The notes below the pieces were generated by a model. That model was not told the DNA's origin and did no database searches. It was given only the letters and a program-made list of their open reading frames with translations. A program made the translations under genes and the position numbers. Shown here one piece after another: positions 22,039 through 32,139 of a stretch of DNA of 64,000 nucleotides. The DNA lies in contig WNNJ02000411.1 of NCBI GenBank assembly GCA_012934845.2, forward strand, positions 62,001-126,000, given 5' to 3'. The DNA comes from Pomphorhynchus laevis (taxonomy: Eukaryota > Acanthocephala > Palaeacanthocephala > Echinorhynchida > Pomphorhynchidae). Each line of letters begins with the position of its first letter. Within the stretch, counting starts at the first letter, position 1.

Positions 22039-23215
22039 CTAGGTTATCTTCACCCTCCAAAATGCGACGATCAACTCAATCCTAGCTTCACTCATCATGT
22101 TTCTTTCCTCCATTGAATAATCAGGACGGATACGAACTTTATCACCACGCAATTTGTTCGAAACAGGCATTACGAATTCAGCCTGTTCATTATTTTCCAA
22201 TACCACCCTCAACAATCTCGGGAAATCCAACCGCTTACCTAAACGATATAGACCAAGCACTTTAATTTGTCCGACAACGTCGCGGCTCTCGCCTGCGCAT
22301 GTCTGAGTTAGTACTGAATGTACATGGTCTAAATCCGCGTCCATTCTTATCTGCATGGTGTATGATGATGGAGCCTCAGGCACATTCTGAAGGATTAGGC
22401 ATCGATTTCGCGAGGCGCTGCGCGCTTCACCCGATTGATTCGCATTTATCAGTCATAATGTGACTTAAACTAGAATTGTAAGGATTACAGATATGCGATG
22501 AACTTTGCTCTTTCCAATAATTGCACTGTTTGCCATCAAATCTCCAGACATTTTGAGACCATCAGCATAAGCAAGTGCGACCAACTAACGACTTGTCGCC
22601 ACTACTTGATTTCCAGACCTCTTTGCAGTTGATTGTGAGTTCAGTTCTATGGAACGTGTGCTATTTGAGAAACTGGCAGTAGAATCATCAATCGATTCGG
22701 GTTGATCACGCAGTTTCTCGTTGTAGACTAAACGAGTATCCAGATAATATGCGGGGTGCTATTTGAGAAACTTGCAGTAGAATCATCAATCGATTCGAGT
22801 TGATCACGCAGTTTCTCGTTGTAGACTAAACGAGTATCCAGATAATATGCGGGGTGTGCTTTGGTTTCACGGAGATCTTAGAGCGGCAACGGAGAAACCC
22901 ATCACTGAATTTTTTGACACCTAGTAAGGTCAATGCTTGGCCTGCGGAGCTAATGCTGGAGATGCTCTGGTGAACCTCTTCGGACACTGTACCGCACATG
23001 TGTGAGTGCTTACTGCCCCTTGTCCAGATGCGAATCGACCTAGCCTGTTCGCTAGTATCTCTCGACCAATTGATAGGTGTACATGAAGTATCTTCTGAGG
23101 AAAGGCAGAGTTTATTCAATGTCAAGTGATTCGATTGGTGAGGTTTTGAAGGAGAGGATGAGATCAATTTTGTGATCTGATTTCTGAGATCATCAATTTG
23201 TGCTCGAAGTTCATT
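22039..23215 (-). pseudogene. LINE-E ORF1 remnant
   Basis: The N-terminal part at 23215-22826 has a leucine-rich coiled segment (ELRAQIDDLRNQITKL) and ARSIRIWTRGS. The C-terminal part at 22383-22039 has GQIKVLGLYRLGKRL, FPRLLRVVLENNEQA, LRGDKVRIRPDYSMEERN, the layout of the small RNA-binding ORF1 found upstream of CR1-like ORF2 in several invertebrates. The middle is interrupted by frame changes and by a 98-bp tandem duplication. A similar STRIWTRG segment occurs at ~27,015-27,040. Confidence 0.6.
22659..22856. repeat. 98-bp tandem duplication inside LINE-E ORF1
   Basis: The sequence beginning CTATTTGAGAAACT at 22661 recurs at 22759 with about two differences over 98 bp (period 98). Only one unit would fit the element, so this is a local duplication after insertion. 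Confidence 0.85.
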
Positions 23216-23945
23216 GATTTAAATTCTCAGTTTCGATTGATACTTCTGATAACTGCGTATTTATGATACTACGTAGATATTTCTGATAACTGGCAAGGTC
23301 CTCAGGTAACAAATTCCAAATATTCAATGAGCGGTGGGAAAGCCTACTCACACTCCTGACTTTGCCGTGGGCGAATTTAAACAGCGCGAGAGTGATCTCT
23401 TCGAATCGAATTTCGTAATTGTATACAAGATGATGGGAAGCCTTCCGTTCCATGAACCAAGAGCCACATCACTGTGAGGTCTAAATATAGTAGCCTTTGA
23501 GCCGTTGAAGGCAGTTTCAAACAAGCTAGACGCTTAGTGTAAGAATAATGTGAGCCAATACAAAGTTTGCATCCTCTACGCAGGATAGACTCAATTTTTG
23601 TCATTTCAGCTTTGATGGATGGGAAAGTTGTTGTGATGCAGTATTCCACGTGCGGCGGACTAAGGCGCAATATAGATGCTTGAATAGTTTCAGTTTAAGC
23701 TTAGCAAATGTGTTCTTTATACAATGCAGAGACTTCATTGTTTTACCATTGATATAATCGGTATTGGGTCGAGTCTTGAGATCGTTATTAAAAATGATTC
23801 CAAGGTCTCTGTGCTCAGATACAAGGTGAAGCTTCTGACATCCAAAATAAAAGTCACGATCAGGTTTACTGTTGCCAAGTTTCATACGGACACATTTGTC
23901 GACATTCATGATCATACCGGTAGCAATACTCCAATTATATATCGT
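23211..23945 (-). pseudogene. LINE-E-like fragment: post-RT region and 3' end
   Basis: Minus-strand pieces in order: NVDKCVRMKLGN and HRDLGIIFNNDLKTRPNTD (23915-23780), PHVEYCITTTFPSIKAEM, KIESILRRGCKLCIGSHYSY, then SRLSHRSLNIWNLLPEDLA (~23340-23280). These match the thumb and C-terminal region of LINE-E copy 1 (RDIGILMQSTLKTRID, ILRRGSKLVRG). It is 5'-truncated, spans at least three frames and ends where LINE-E copy 1 begins. Confidence 0.7.
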
Positions 23946-23999
23946 GTGAATATCGTGCTGTGGGCGCTGGCCATGTGGGTCGGAAATTCTATCGCACCA

Positions 24000-25980
24000 G
24001 AGATGTTTCCGCCTTCAGATCGACCCTCTCGTCTCTTGTTTCTGCGGATAAACCATCTTTTTTCAAGGACATCTCTCCTGTCGCATTCATTCAACTAAAC
24101 ATCAAGCATCATCCTCACGCCTCCTCTGTTCTCTCCCAACGATTTAAACTCATATCATCTTCAACCACTCGCATTTTTCCCGATCGCACCCCTTCCGAAA
24201 TCTCTCAACTCTCTTCTGTCCGCATCAAAAAACGCCGTCGCGAGGAAAACGGCGAAACATCTTTCTCAATCTGAAACATAGACGGAAATTTTCAAGTTGT
24301 CCACACCCGCACCAAAATTTGATCGCGCTCCATTTCCCCTATGTGTTTTCTCCGCTATCCCCTTTCACCACAACACACGATTTCCGTCTCGGCCTCCTCA
24401 ACACTAAATATATTCTCAATAAATCCGATCTCATCCTAAGCCTATTCACCAAGCAATCCATCGATCTCTTCTGCCTCAACGAATCCTGGCACTCAGATAT
24501 CGAAGACCTTTCAATTCGCCGTCTGCTCTCTGCCAGTTACTCACTAGTCAAATCCGCCAACCCCCTCACATCATCGCCTTCTGAATTCTCTAATCATGGC
24601 GGCATTGTCGCATTCGCCTGTCACCCTGTGTCTCTTCGCAAAATCACATCTCTTTCAGTCCTTGCTTTTTAATATTGATCACTTGTCGTTCTTCTTGCCC
24701 GATCACTCTGGATCTCGCCATTGTATACTGTCCTGGTTTATCAGCTCCTACCTCCTTATTTTTTAACGAACTCGCTTACCTTCTTTCTCATTGTTCTTTG
24801 TCCTCAATCCCTTCACTCGTTCTAGGCGACTTCAACATCCGCCCTGACCGCCCCTCTTCCACCGATTCCATCCGCTTCGTCAACATTCTATCCAATTACA
24901 ATTACAAACTCATCTCCACTGCCACACACATATCCTTGGCGGGGCACTCGACATCATGGCTGTCCCCGATCGTTTTGATGCATATACCTCACTGTCCATC
25001 TCTGATCATTGTCTATCCGATCACTTTCTCGTCACCCTTGATCTCACTCCAAACCACTGCCCGCTTCACACACATGGTAAGTGTGTAAAGCCCTTTGAGA
25101 AAACTTGACCTCCTCCTTCTCCGCTCTGCCTCCAACTATCTTTCTTCAATCCACAAACGGATCTCCCATCTTCGTCCCGTTCTGAACCCAAATAAGTCCA
25201 AAATAATGTAGATCCTCCCCCGTCAACCTAACGTATCTCCTCCCCCTGTATCTTTTGCCTCATCTATCATCCCCGTAGTCCATAATATCACTTTCTTAGG
25301 ATTCCAATTCGATGATCGCCTTTTCCTTAAACCCTTCGTCCGCGACAAGGTCCACTCGTCCAACTTAATTCTTCGTGACATCCGCCGAATCCGCCCCCTT
25401 ATCGACTTCCGTTCCTGTATGTCTCTTCTTTCATCGCTTATTTTCTCTAAAATCGTTTACTGCCTCAGCCTTTTCGCCAATTTTCTAAAATCCATCATCC
25501 TACCCATACAACGTATCATCAACTTCGTCATTCGAGTGCTCCTACGCCTTCGTCGTTTTGACCACACATCCACATATCTTACCCAACTCTCTTGACCAAC
25601 CATCCACATCCGTATACAAATCCGCCTTCTTCTCGTAACTTTTCGTCTCATCAGTGTCCGCTGTCCATCGTTCATCAACCTCCCTTTCTTAGACGACACT
25701 CGTCCCACCTCTCTATCAATGCGTTCCCGTAATTCCCTTTTACTCTACGTTCCCAATTACTAAAATAACTACGGTCTCCGATCATTCCTCGTCGCTGCTC
25801 CACTCGCCTGGAATCAGCTCCCATTTGAAGTCTGCTGAGCTTCCTCCTTTATTGCATTCAAATGCCGCCTCCGTACTTACCTCCTCGAAACATGATTTAG
25901 ATTTTTTGTTGTTGTTGTCATGTAAGCGTGAGCCGGCACGCATTTGCCACGTAAAAATAAATCTTTTTTAACAGTCAATT
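24000..25980 (+). mobile_element. LINE-C copy 1, internally deleted
   Basis: The + strand begins inside ORF1 (SADKPSFFKDISPVAFIQ, FPDRTPSEISQLSSVRIKK, RREENGETSFSI). It continues into the endonuclease (LRLGLLNTKYILNKSDL, DLFCLNESWHSD, LVLGDFNIRPDR), then jumps near 25,085 straight to the end of the RT (LNPNKSKIM, FLGFQFDDRLFLKPFVRDK, RDIRRIRPLIDFRSCM). The catalytic RT core is therefore missing. The 3' tail CACGCATTTGCCAC-GTAAAAATAAATC ends at ~25,975. Several stops interrupt the frames. Confidence 0.8.
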
Positions 25981-26118
25981 TCAAGAAAAAGTTATGTATT
26001 GGGTTTAAACTTTCTTGATTATAACTACATACAATAAAATAACATACAAACTGAATATTCGTGGTCATAATAAAAATGCTGATAATATAATTTACAGTTA
26101 TATTAATTGATTACAATT

Positions 26119-26238
26119 ATGGGCAGACGTAAGGTAAACGACATTCCGGAATTCATAACAAGACAAGTAGGATGTAATGATGATGGCTGCAATGTCTGGA
26201 CTACAGTAACTGTTCCGCATAAAAATGCTGATGCATAG
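26119..26238 (+). pseudogene. LINE-D ORF1 N-terminal scrap
   Basis: MGRRKVNDIPEF starts at 26119 and is followed by RQVGCNDDGCNVWTTVTV, which parallels the start of LINE-C ORF1 (MGGRKK, QVQCSTQDCSVWTTIAC). About 40 codons remain before a jump into RT sequence. This links LINE-D and LINE-C as related families with a Cys-rich ORF1 start. Confidence 0.5.
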
Positions 26239-26825
26239 AATTTACGATATTAAAAGCATCTACTGATTTATATCCCGATTTTTTACATCTGTATATCTTA
26301 AAAAATTGAGTTTAAAATGTGTTATCCTCTATATAAGATATTTACTGCATCCCTTCATATTCGTCAATTAGCTGCTGTTTGGAGAAATTTGATTGTAAGA
26401 TTTGTATTTAAGAAAGGTAAATGTTCATCAATAGGCAACTATGAGTCGGTCACTTAAACTTATGTATGTTGTCGAGTACTTGAGATATTAATTTGTCAAC
26501 ACATAACAGTTTATTTAGTTCGGACATTTATCATATGATATCCTACATAGATTTAGGAAAAAGCGTTCCACCCTAAATGTCAATGCCATATTTTTCGACT
26601 TTTCCAAAGCATTTGATCTTGTTAATCATGATATTTTGTCAATGAAAATTTGAACACTAGGATTACACACTGTTATTGACCACACACTTCATATGTGGTT
26701 TTTGTATCATGGTAATGATTATTTTTGTAAATATTGCTAATCATGATATTTTGTCAGTGAAAATTTGGACACTAGGATTATACACTGTTATTAACCACAC
26801 ACTTCATATGTGGTTTTTGTACTCT
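26239..26825 (+). pseudogene. LINE-D RT fragment with internal direct repeat
   Basis: The + strand encodes KMCYPLYKIFTASLHIRQLA, AAVWRN.IV, the VCCRVLEILICQHITVYL region and NAIFFDFSKAFDLVNHDIL, i.e. the RT N-terminal half up to the first catalytic aspartate box (FFDFSKAFD). After that, ~84 bp beginning TAATCATGATATTTTGTCA at 26623 is repeated at 26738 (period 115). Stops and frameshifts make it non-functional. Related copies lie at 37.5 kb and 41 kb. Confidence 0.7.
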
Positions 26826-26847
26826 GTCAATCGTATTTTGTAGTTCA

Positions 26848-27415
26848 TTGACATTAGCAAATGACAATGATCATTTTAAATTAACGACACCAAGGTTTCA
26901 AGAACAAATTATTGACAATGAATCTAGCATATGCCAGAGCAAAATCACTACGCTGATGTCGTTACACTCTAATTCAAAAGAGGAACCAGACGTAATAGAT
27001 GCTTCAAGCTCAACTCGCATTTGGACACGAGGACATACATTCACGGACAGTGTATAAACGAAGAAGTAATATAAATTACAGCACGGTGGTGAAAGACAAC
27101 AAGAATAAAGTTACACCTGAATGTATTACTAATAAATGGCCTTCACCTTTATCAGTCATATTCTCGGAACACAGTCATAACAACAATATATTGATTTCAT
27201 TATATTGATTTCTCGGACTGAACGAACGAACTGAACAAACGGATTGAACTAATTAACTGAACGATCGAACTGAACGAGCAGTATTAACGAATGGACTGAC
27301 CATTCACACTGAACTCTTCCGCTTAATTACATAAGTGGGTTTCTAAGCGCGCAATTGGTACGCATTTGCCACTTAAAAATAAATTTATCTTATTATTATT
27401 ATTATTTATCTTATT
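26848..27415 (+). pseudogene. CR1-like ORF1 scrap and LINE 3' tail
   Basis: 26848-27057 and an overlapping frame encode a short polar segment with DASSSTRIWTRGHTFTDSV, resembling the IWTRG region of LINE-E ORF1, followed by NINYSTVVKDNKNKVTPE. After a GAAC-rich stretch (27,215-27,320) the sequence ends with GTACGCATTTGCCACTTAAA-AATAAATTTATC and ATT/TTATTATT repeats (27,357-27,415), a variant of the tail used by LINE-B and C. Most of the element body is missing. Confidence 0.5.
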
Positions 27416-27426
27416 ATTATACTTCT

Positions 27427-27541
27427 AAATGTCAATGCCATATTTTTCGACTTTTCCAAAGCATTTGATCTTGTTAATCATGATATTTTGTCATGATTAA
27501 CGCCGTCTTATTCCTTGGATACAATGAAGGATCCCTTCATT
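27427..27541 (+). repeat. LINE-D fragment with two short-loop inverted repeats; duplicated at 27,872
   Basis: The ~110-bp segment (AATGTCAATGCCATATTTTT ... GGATACAATGAAGGATCCC) is found again at 27,872-27,981. It holds an 11-bp inverted repeat (GTTAATCATGA / TCATGATTAAC, 27473-27501, loop 7). In this copy only it also holds a second one (TACAATGAAGG / CCTTCATTGTA, 27520-27544, loop 3) at the junction to the LINE-C 5' sequence. Confidence 0.75.
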
Positions 27542-27955
27542 GTACTTGTAGTTGAGCACAGTTGGTGTCAGTCGTAGCTGTCTTCTTACGTCCTCCTATC
27601 GACGTCCTTGTGCGTTAAAACTGTTCAATTTGCTGGATTGATCTGGAACTGGATTGATCTGGAACTGGATTGATCTGGAACTGGATGGATTTGGAACTGG
27701 ATTGATCTGGAACTGGATTGATATGGAACTGGATTGATCTGAAACTGGATTGATTGTATGTATTTTAGATTGTATGCTTAAGCTGTAAATATTTTTTGAA
27801 GTCATATGATATCTTACATATTTGTCATATGATATCCTACATGGATTTAGGAAAAAGCGTTCCACCCTAAATGTCAATGCCATATTTTTCGACTTTTCCA
27901 AAGCATTTGATCTTGTTAATCATGATATTTTGTCATGATTAACGCCGTCTTATTC
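27541..27955. repeat. LINE-C 5' end + 16-bp minisatellite + LINE-D, duplicated segment
   Basis: The block from ACTTGTAGTTGAGCACAG through a minisatellite of ~8 units of GGATTGATCTGGAACT (about 27,625-27,755) into LINE-D RT sequence matches 40,632-41,075 nearly base for base, including the join points. The other copy has more minisatellite units (about 12). On the minus strand the repeat translates into INPVPDQSS-type periodic peptide, which is only a consequence of the repeat. Confidence 0.8.
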
Positions 27956-27956
27956 C

Positions 27957-28280
27957 TTGGATACAATGAAGGATCCCTTCAAGTACCATAAAAATCGGAA
28001 GCAGGCAAAATATACAGAGCGGATTGCGAAAATAGAAAATCATTCGTTTCACCCGTTGTTTTTCTCAACTGTTGGTGGTATTGGAAAGATAGCGGACTCG
28101 ATACTTAAGCGCATATCTTCACTTAAAGCGAGCAACAACAACCTTTCATATCCCGATTTGATCCGTCAAGAAAGAGCCAGGATTTCACTCCTTATTATAA
28201 AATCCACATCGATGGCTATGCGAAACAGGTATCAAGAACCAGGAACTCTAATTCACGATAAGGACGCACCACTCTAAGTC
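27957..28280 (+). pseudogene. Retroelement C-terminal domain fossil (restriction-like nuclease type)
   Basis: An open stretch of 106 codons with YHKNRKQAKYTERIAKIENH, HPLFFSTVGGIGKIAD, LKRISSLKASNN and RARISLLIIKSTSMAMRN. I recognise the pattern (VE/IE-x-x-SF-x-PL-x-FST-x-GG ... R-x-R-x-S-x-x-L-x-x-S) from the C-terminal part of retroelement proteins widespread in invertebrate genomes. The exact clade is uncertain. Only the C-terminal part remains, joined upstream to LINE-D sequence. A sister fossil is at 60.16-60.58 kb. Confidence 0.5.
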
Positions 28281-28281
28281 G

Positions 28282-28684
28282 ATTTGTACGATCAACTCCC
28301 TTTGAACTAAAAATTCAGATTTTGAATTGCCACTTTGGACCCATTAGAGGGTAACCTTTAAGCTGTCTTATTTTTGAATAATTTATATTATTAAAAAAAA
28401 TATTATACTTCTGTTCAACCAAAGAATGTATCGAAGCAGCCTTTAAGTCGAATGCAGACAACAAAGTCGAATGCAATGATGTGGCAGTCGGAAATGAAAT
28501 TGAAATGAAATCCAAGAGTTTCATTTCGCCTTTCATTGAGCCTATATACATTTTGAGTCGAGATCTTGTTGGCAAATGTGTACATTGTCCTTAGATATAA
28601 TTTTACACAATATATATTTACATCATACGCATAAAGCAATACATTGGATCGGATACGAGACAATAGGTCATTTATATAAAAACG
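28282..28684. other. Interval with no recognised feature
   Basis: AT-rich sequence between the retroelement C-terminus and a LINE-C 3' end. Short open frames on the minus strand show no family motif. Confidence 0.4.
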
Positions 28685-28866
28685 AGGATTTATTTTTGCG
28701 TGGCAAATGCGTGCCGACTCACGCTTACATGATCAAACAAAAAATTTAAATCATGTGTCGAGAAGGTGGGAACGGATGAGACATTTGAATATGATAGAGG
28801 AGGGAGCGCGGCGTACGTCGAGAGGGAACTAATTCCATGACAGTGAGGTGGCGACGACGGGGATCG
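28685..28866 (-). mobile_element. LINE-C 3' terminal fragment
   Basis: Minus-strand LINE-C 3' end, with the tail at 28,690-28,720 (GTGGCAAATGCGTGCCGACT on the + strand) and the C-terminal coding remnants upstream. It is severely 5'-truncated and directly followed upstream by a LINE-B 3' tail. Confidence 0.65.
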
Positions 28867-28867
28867 G

Positions 28868-29580
28868 ATAATAATAATTTATTTAACGTGGCAAATTAGT
28901 GCAAACTGCACGCTTACATGTCCACTAACAAAAAAGAACAGCAAAAGTCAGATTAATTATTTAATTGTTGAAATGGAATTGAATTTGGCGTTTGAAGCAC
29001 GTCATTGATGTTGATTGGCGGAAATGAATGGGCAGATGATTCCACGAGAGAGGAGCAGCCACAACGAAGGAGCGGAAACCAACAGAGGTAGAGTAGTTTG
29101 GGACATGTAAAAGAAGGGAATTACGGGAACGCAGAGCACAGTATAAAGTACGAGAATTGTCGAGAAAAGGAAGGTTGAGAAATGAAAGGGTATGAGAAGT
29201 TATAAGGCGAAAAGAAATGATAAGAAGACGAATTTGAACACGACAATAAATGGTAGGTCAATCAAGATAAACAAGATGATGGGATGTATGATTAAAACGA
29301 CGAAGACGGAGAACACGGACGGCTGCGTTGATGATGCGTTGTAAAGGAAGAAGATTAGATTTAGGTGAGTTGGAAAATAGACTAAGACAATCAAGTCTAG
29401 AAAAAGGAGAGAAGATATTAGAGTCATACAAGAATGAAAATCGAACAATCTACGAATTTGACGGAGGTTGCGGAGAATCAGGGTAGATGAGCGTACTTTA
29501 TCTCTAACGAAAGGTTTACGTGAAAGTCTCTTGTCAAAATAAAAGCCTAGGAAAATGAGATTGTCAACGATACGGATACC
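28868..29580 (-). pseudogene. LINE-B copy 2: post-RT region and 3' end
   Basis: Starting from its tail (AATAATAATTTATTTAACGT on the + strand at 28,868), the minus strand encodes the LINE-B C-terminal region. In one frame it includes VDNLIFLGFYFDKRLS, KPFVRDKVRSSTLILRNLRQ and FHSCMTLISSLLF. At ~29,580 the same open frame changes family and becomes LINE-C sequence. Confidence 0.7.
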
Positions 29581-29775
29581 GTAGTTGGAGTAATTGGGAA
29601 CATGGAGTAAGAGGGAATTATGGGAACGCAGCGATAGAGAGGTGGGGCGAGTGTCGTCTAAGAAAGAATGGTTGACGAACGATGGGGGCCTGATCAAGAT
29701 ATTAGGATGTATGGTCGAAGCGACGGATATGTATGAGCACTCGAACGGCGGAGTTGACTATGCGTTGTAGTACAA
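29580..29775 (-). pseudogene. LINE-C C-terminal scrap fused to LINE-B
   Basis: The minus strand encodes FVNHSFLDDTRPTSLSLRSH and NSLLLHVPNYSNYG, the C-terminal segment of LINE-C (compare INLPFLDDTRPTSLSMRSRN in copy 1), then runs on in frame into LINE-B at GIRIVDNLIFLG. LINE-C C-terminus upstream of LINE-B mid-protein is out of order, so it is a recombination or deletion product. Confidence 0.6.
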
Positions 29776-29923
29776 CACATTATTAACTAAGTAAGTAAGG
29801 GTTTTATTAATAACTATATAACTGATAAAAAAACTTAAGAAACAAAAACATGCAACAGAAAACTTTAAATAGAAGCTGTTCACGACGTGTATTTTGAAAT
29901 CTTCAACTTATATTCACGGCCTC

Positions 29924-32105
29924 AGGTCCAGAGGGATCTGAGCCCCTCGGCCACATCAGCGCACCGCCCTCTGACTGAACCATTCGGGGTCTCTCACACA
30001 CCTAAGGGTCCAGTCAAGGCGGACAATGGTTGGTAATCTCGAGATGATGAGCTTGAGAAACCTTAGTCTTTGTTCTGGGGGACGTCCTCGTGAGAAGAAG
30101 ACTAATCCCGAGATAGCCCAAGTACCCCAGAGGCGCACTTGGGTTATCCCATTCAATGACAGATGCTAAGCCCGTTTCAGAGCCTACCTAGCTTTCTTCA
30201 GGATACGTTTAAGTCTATCCAGGTCAGCTTTTGCCGACCAATTCACCGTAACGGTGAACCCCAGATATTTTACTCGACTCGTGAAGATGGGGAGTGGTTG
30301 ATGCTGCAAAATGGAGGAGAGTGCAGAGAGTGCTAGTCTCTTAAGTTTCTTTTTGGTGGCAGGAACGCCATTAAAGACTACCACCTGTGATTTAGAGGAG
30401 TTTAAAATAAGATTGGATGGGGGCAACTGGTCTTTTAATCTTAAAAAGAAACGGCTGATGTCAGAGATTACATCTTTGCACCGGCGTCCAGAGAACAGGG
30501 CCGTGGTATCATCAGCGTATACCACTAGATGTTGATCACGTTTAAAATTCTTGAATAGTACAATGGAGGCAGCAAGAAATAAGATAGGAGAAAGTGGGGA
30601 TCCTTGAGGTACACCCGTAATAGGGTAGAACTGACGCGCATCAGGGTCGTCTTCATAGTAGAACCGCTTGGTGTACAGCAATATCTCCACCCTGTTAACA
30701 ATTCTCGCAGGCAACCCGAGGGACCTGAGAGAGGAGATAACGAAGGGAATGGAGATCCGGTCAAATGCAGCTGAAAAATCAAGAAAAACAGCCACAGCAA
30801 GCTGATGACTATTATCCTGACAAAACTGATGCACTTCACCAATTGCTGAATGGACCGAGCGCCCTTTGACAAACCCATGAAAACTCGGTGGGATCAAATT
30901 ACGCCTACATAAATGAACGCGGATTCTACGCGCAAGCGCTTTTTCGTAGATGGATATGAGGGCGTTTTGAATCGAGATGGGCCGCAGATCTTTAGGACAA
31001 GTGATTAATCTCTTTTTAGGTAAAAAAACTCGACGGCTGATGTTGATGTCCACTATGTCAGACGAGGAGGCTAGTAGCATTGTGATGGCGACCTCCTTTC
31101 TCTGACTGTATGTCAAAAGCTGACAGACACGAGTGGTGAGTGGCGCGTGGGATTTGGAGGTGCCCGGGAGTGGTCCCCAGGAGTTAAGGATATCTATAAC
31201 AGATAAGTCCCTACTCCTGAAGTCACACCAAGGCGGGATTGGTTGGGGAGATTGAGTGGCTCCATAATTATGTAAGGAAAGTGACTCCTCTAAAACTTTA
31301 TCAAGGCCTATGCTACCAATCTAAACCAAGGCTCTATCCTTCCAGCAAACAAACTTCTCCTTCTTGAATATCTTCCAGAAGGAAGCCTGAGAAGGGTTTA
31401 GGCGAGCAATGCTTGCCCTATCCCTGCTCAGCTGGAGCCTATATCTAGAGCTCCAATATTCATTCGAGAGGATATGTCTGGCGGAAACAGAGAGATTGGG
31501 AAGGTGTAACATTTTAGCTAGGACCTTTAGCTTTGTTGGAGTAGGATTGTATATTGGACCTTTATAGGTAGTCGAAAGGATCGCGGTAGCTTGCGTTGAG
31601 AGGTAGGAATTAAATTCGGTCAAACTCTCAATTCCAATTCTGGGGAAGAGTTGGATAGCTGCCTGAAAGAAGGCCACTCTAATAGGGTCAAAGTGAAACC
31701 TTCTTCTAAGCAACGTATCGTCCTCTAGCCTCCAGCGAATCAGGTCATGAGAGGTGGTCTGTTGTTGACGCGACTGCTCGGTGCAAATGGGTTTCAACAA
31801 CCACATCTTATGTAGCAGTAATATGTCGAGGAGAGAATTTGTTGTAGAGCAATGAAAGATTGGGGAAGGTGGTTTATGAATAAGATAGCAGATCCTTGCA
31901 GGAGTGAGGGGGTTATGTAAGGAGTAAAGTGGGTGCATATGTGCTTAGGGATAAATCGAGTAATATCCTGGGGGAGACGGATAGACCGCGTCTCCTGAAG
32001 GACTATAACATCTGCATCTTTACCAGATAGAAAGCTAAGGGCGGAAGCACCTCCCGAATTCCACTGAAGGATATTCAGTGAAAAAGGTCCTTGATTACTT
32101 CCCAT
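29924..32105 (-). pseudogene. LINE-A ORF2 (A5): RT well preserved, endonuclease deleted
   Basis: It starts MGSNQGPFSLNILQWNSGG and VIVLQETRSIRLPQD. From about 31,910 the element jumps from the TPYITP segment to YLIHKPPSPIFH, deleting roughly 90 residues including the GDFN catalytic box. After a stop near 31,321 the RT half is open from 31116 to 30184: LPKKRLITCPKDLRPIS, FLDFSAAFDRISIPF, GVPQGSPLSPILF, VVYADDTTALFSGR. The C-terminal RLWGTWAISGLVFFSRGRPP reaches the stop at 29924. Confidence 0.85.
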
Positions 32106-32139
32106 TGCGTAAGTGTTACCGAAGTGGGACGCCCTCCAC

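Larger units (their letters stand above)
19110..23220 (-). mobile_element. LINE-E copy 1, nearly full length, CR1-like
   Basis: A minus-strand element with ORF1 remnants (23215-22039), endonuclease (21990-20500), RT (20492-19770) and the post-RT region down to ~19110. The coding order and the RT boxes are CR1-like. Decay is moderate: long stretches are open but joined by stops and frameshifts. Upstream it directly abuts another LINE-E 3' end (23211-23945), so the two pieces lie head-to-tail. Confidence 0.75.

Noticed and set aside
25457-25708. Arg-rich 83-residue frame on the minus strand
   Set aside because: It is antisense to the LINE-C post-RT region, and its Arg-rich composition mirrors the sense codons.
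27596-27901. A 101-residue protein-coding gene with INPVPDQSS repeats
   Set aside because: The frame is the translation of a 16-bp minisatellite plus flanking LINE-D sequence. Periodicity comes from the DNA repeat.
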